Position numbers and translations under genes: made by a program. This document shows positions 62,003 to 64,000 of a DNA stretch of 64,000 nt, in pieces. This DNA is from Natrarchaeobius halalkaliphilus (GTDB taxonomy: Archaea > Halobacteriota > Halobacteria > Halobacteriales > Natrialbaceae), in contig NZ_REFY01000001.1 in assembly GCF_003841485.1 (NCBI RefSeq), positions 496,001 to 560,000 on the forward strand, given 5' to 3'. A model generated the notes under the pieces. That model saw only the letters and a list, made by a program, of their open reading frames with translations, made no database searches and was not told the origin of the DNA. Each line of letters opens with the position of its first letter. Positions within the stretch are counted from its first letter, which is position 1.

Positions 62003-63976
62003 TCAATCGTCATCGAGGTCGACGTCCGTTCGAGCCTGGCGTCGCTGTGCCCGTTCGATAAATTCCTGAGGCAGTTCGTCGATCTCGCCGGCTTGAACTC
62101 CCCAGAGGTGTGAGTAGAGGCCACCGCTTTCGAGTAACTCCCGGTGCGTCCCCCGTTCGACGATGCGCCCGTCCTCGAGGACGAGGATCAGATCCGCGTC
62201 CTTGATGGTCGACAGGCGGTGAGCGATGGCGAACGTGGTACGGTCTGCAGTCAAGTGGTCGATCGATCGCTGGATGAGCATCTCCGTCTCGGTATCGACG
62301 TCGCTGGTCGCCTCGTCCAGAACGAGCACGTCGGGATCTTTGAGGACGGCGCGGGCGATGGCGACGCGCTGGCGCTGACCGCCGGAGAGTTTGACGCCGC
62401 GTTCGCCGACCATCGTGTCGTAGCCGTCGGGGAGGTTCCGGATGAACTCATGAGCCTCCGCGGCTTTCGCCGCCTCGATTATCTCCTCGCGACTCGCCTC
62501 GAACGTGCCGTAGGTGATGTTCTCCTCTACGGTTCCGTAGAAGAGAAACGAGTCCTGACCGACGTAGCCCATCGACCGGCGGAGACTCGAGAGCGAGGCC
62601 TCGCGGACGTCGCGATCGTCGATCCGAATCGAACCCTCGTCGACGTCGTAGAGTCGCAACAGGAGTTTGAGGACGGTCGACTTTCCGGCACCCGTCGGTC
62701 CGACGAGGGCAACGGTGTCGCCGCCGTCGACCTCGAAGGAGACGTCGTCGATAATTCGGTTTGCGCGTTGGGTCTCCTGGCTCACCGAACCGTCCGTCTC
62801 GTCGTAACTGAAGCTTACGCTCTCGTACTCGACGCGACCGTCGGTGATCTCGAGATCCTCGGCGTTCGCGTCGCGCTCGATCCGACCCCGTTCGTCCATC
62901 AGCCCGAAGATCCGCTCGCTCGAGGCCGCCGCACGCTGGTACATATTGATGACCTGTCCGAACTGCGCCATCGGCCAGACCAGCTGCTGGGTGTAGAGGA
63001 TGAACGCGACGAACGTTCCGGTCTGGAGCGTACCGGTAAACGGCCCCGGACCGCTCTCCGTGAAGACCCAGTACCCTCCGACGACGAACGTGAGTACGAA
63101 GCCGATCCCCGACAGTAACTGGAGGCCGGGAAAGAACCGGATTCGCAGTCGGATCGCTCCCCAGTTCGTATCGTAGTACTTCCGCGAGACGTCCTCGACG
63201 CGACCCGACTCGAACTCCTCCGTGTTCGAGGACTTGATGACGCCGATTCCGCCGAGGTTGTTCTCGAGTCTGGAGTTGACTTTGCCGACCGACGAGCGCA
63301 CCGCCGCGTACTTGGGCTGGATCTTCTTGACGAACACGTAGGTGAAAACGCCGATCAGCGGTACGGGTGCCAGCGAGATGAGCGCAAGCTGGGGGTTGAG
63401 CCAGAACAACAGGAGCGTGATTCCGACGACCATCACGACCAGACGGGTCGCTGAATTCAGCCCATCGTTGAGGAATCGCTCAAGCTGGTTGACGTCGTTC
63501 GAAAGCACCGACATCATCTCCCCGGTCTGTTTGTTCGCGAAGAACTCCATGTCCAGGCGTTGCATCTTGTCGTAGGTCGCTGTCCGGACGTCGTGTTGTA
63601 CGTCCTGAGAGAATGCGTTGAATCCCCAATTGCGCAGCCAGTGAAAGAGTGCACCGAGCACGAAGGACCCGGCGATAACGACCGCGACGAACCAGAACTG
63701 TCCCGACGCCGTCGTCGGAAGCCACGCCTCGGGCAGAACGACGAGCGGAACCTGCTCGTGGAACACCGCGTCACCGAACACCGCATCGATGGCGACGGCG
63801 AGCAGCAACGCCGGGAGCAGATCGAGCGCACGGGCGAGGATACTCGAGCCGAAGCCGACGGCCATCGAGAACCAGTAGGGACGACCGTACTCGAAAAGCA
63901 GCCGACGCATCGGGCTCTCGACGTGTTCGCGTTGCTCCTCGAAGGGGTCGTCTTTGTCCCAGTCGACCGCGTCCAT
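62003..63976 (-). CDS. ABC exporter, fused permease and ATPase (MsbA/BmrA type)
   Basis: 657 aa. Six membrane helices in the first 330 residues, then Walker A GPTGAGKST, signature LSGGQRQR, Walker B VLVLDEATSDVD and the His switch AHRLSTIK. It exports lipids, drugs or peptides as a dimer. ATG at 63976 is within sight, but the frame stays open to the window edge (TDPESDAMDAVDW), so a slightly longer N-terminus beyond the window is possible. C-terminal tail ERAQRRQARTDVDLDDD is charged. Confidence 0.93.
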   Translation of the reverse strand: MDAVDWDKDDPFEEQREHVESPMRRLLFEYGRPYWFSMAVGFGSSILARALDLLPALLLAVAIDAVFGDAVFHEQVPLVVLPEAWLPTTASGQFWFVAVVIAGSFVLGALFHWLRNWGFNAFSQDVQHDVRTATYDKMQRLDMEFFANKQTGEMMSVLSNDVNQLERFLNDGLNSATRLVVMVVGITLLLFWLNPQLALISLAPVPLIGVFTYVFVKKIQPKYAAVRSSVGKVNSRLENNLGGIGVIKSSNTEEFESGRVEDVSRKYYDTNWGAIRLRIRFFPGLQLLSGIGFVLTFVVGGYWVFTESGPGPFTGTLQTGTFVAFILYTQQLVWPMAQFGQVINMYQRAAASSERIFGLMDERGRIERDANAEDLEITDGRVEYESVSFSYDETDGSVSQETQRANRIIDDVSFEVDGGDTVALVGPTGAGKSTVLKLLLRLYDVDEGSIRIDDRDVREASLSSLRRSMGYVGQDSFLFYGTVEENITYGTFEASREEIIEAAKAAEAHEFIRNLPDGYDTMVGERGVKLSGGQRQRVAIARAVLKDPDVLVLDEATSDVDTETEMLIQRSIDHLTADRTTFAIAHRLSTIKDADLILVLEDGRIVERGTHRELLESGGLYSHLWGVQAGEIDELPQEFIERAQRRQARTDVDLDDD

Positions 63977-64000
63977 CGCGTCCGACTCCGGGTCGGTCGA

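Noticed and set aside
1-64000. CRISPR array
   Set aside because: No regularly spaced repeats of 25-40 bases were seen anywhere, despite the defence content.

Overview
The window is chromosomal DNA from a halophilic archaeon (class Halobacteria). Nearly all proteins are rich in Asp and Glu, the coding DNA is GC-rich, and many families are ones I know only from haloarchaea (bacterioopsin-activator-type HTH, DUF7344, DUF5789/5790, the DUF7283-7286 pilus set, Azf, MptD, eukaryote-like leaderless promoters). Genus cannot be fixed from sequence alone. DUF family numbers are given from memory and were not searched.

Region 1, 1 to about 15.95 kb, looks like the right-hand part of an integrated genomic island. 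It ends at a 44-bp 3' fragment of a tRNA-Arg(GCG) gene (15911..15954) whose 5' half is missing, which is the scar expected when an element inserts into a tRNA gene; the intact copy and an integrase would lie left of position 1. The island carries a type I restriction-modification operon (hsdM-hsdS-hsdR plus a YgjP/SprT-like metallopeptidase, every junction overlapping by exactly 8 nt), a two-gene system matching Kiwa (KwaA four-helix membrane protein and KwaB), a PD-(D/E)XK nuclease-like protein, and then a virus-like stretch (10.5-14.1 kb) of small zinc-finger and DUF proteins. This stretch includes a DUF4326 protein translationally coupled to a 301-aa protein that I read as a transglycosylase (TGT/DpdA-like) candidate for 7-deazaguanine DNA modification. 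Two transcription regulators close the island.

Region 2, 16.3-22.2 kb, is ordinary chromosome: an RNA ligase, a CoA-disulfide-reductase-like flavoprotein and uvrB, then an AT-rich gap and an IclR regulator.

Region 3, 21.5-37.7 kb, looks like a catabolic cluster for a nitrogen heterocycle (purine, pyrimidine or hydantoin type). It holds an IclR regulator, a MocA-like cytidylyltransferase, a dihydropyrimidinase/hydantoinase, the three subunits of a molybdenum hydroxylase plus a CoxG-like protein, a cyclase, an NCS2 nucleobase permease, a CocE/NonD hydrolase and a CaiB-type CoA transferase. A solo tnpB insertion element (about 29.3-30.69 kb) sits inside it. An AT-rich PQQ-propeller lipoprotein gene (37.9-39.1 kb) follows and looks foreign.

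Region 4, 39.1-54.2 kb, is a long minus-strand operon resembling an archaeal Tad-type pilus or secretion locus: four membrane/pseudopilin-like proteins, a TadC-like platform, a TadA-like ATPase, two small accessory proteins and a HerA-like ATPase. It diverges, from a palindromic promoter that appears leaderless in both directions, from a pilin-like protein and two paired TrkA-C membrane proteins.

Region 5, 54.2-64 kb, is housekeeping: PadR regulator, cold-shock protein, queuosine-precursor-type transporter, aminopeptidase, DUF309 protein, Azf glucose-6-phosphate dehydrogenase, MptD, creatininase-family amidohydrolase, DUF5789/5790 proteins and an ABC exporter at the right edge.
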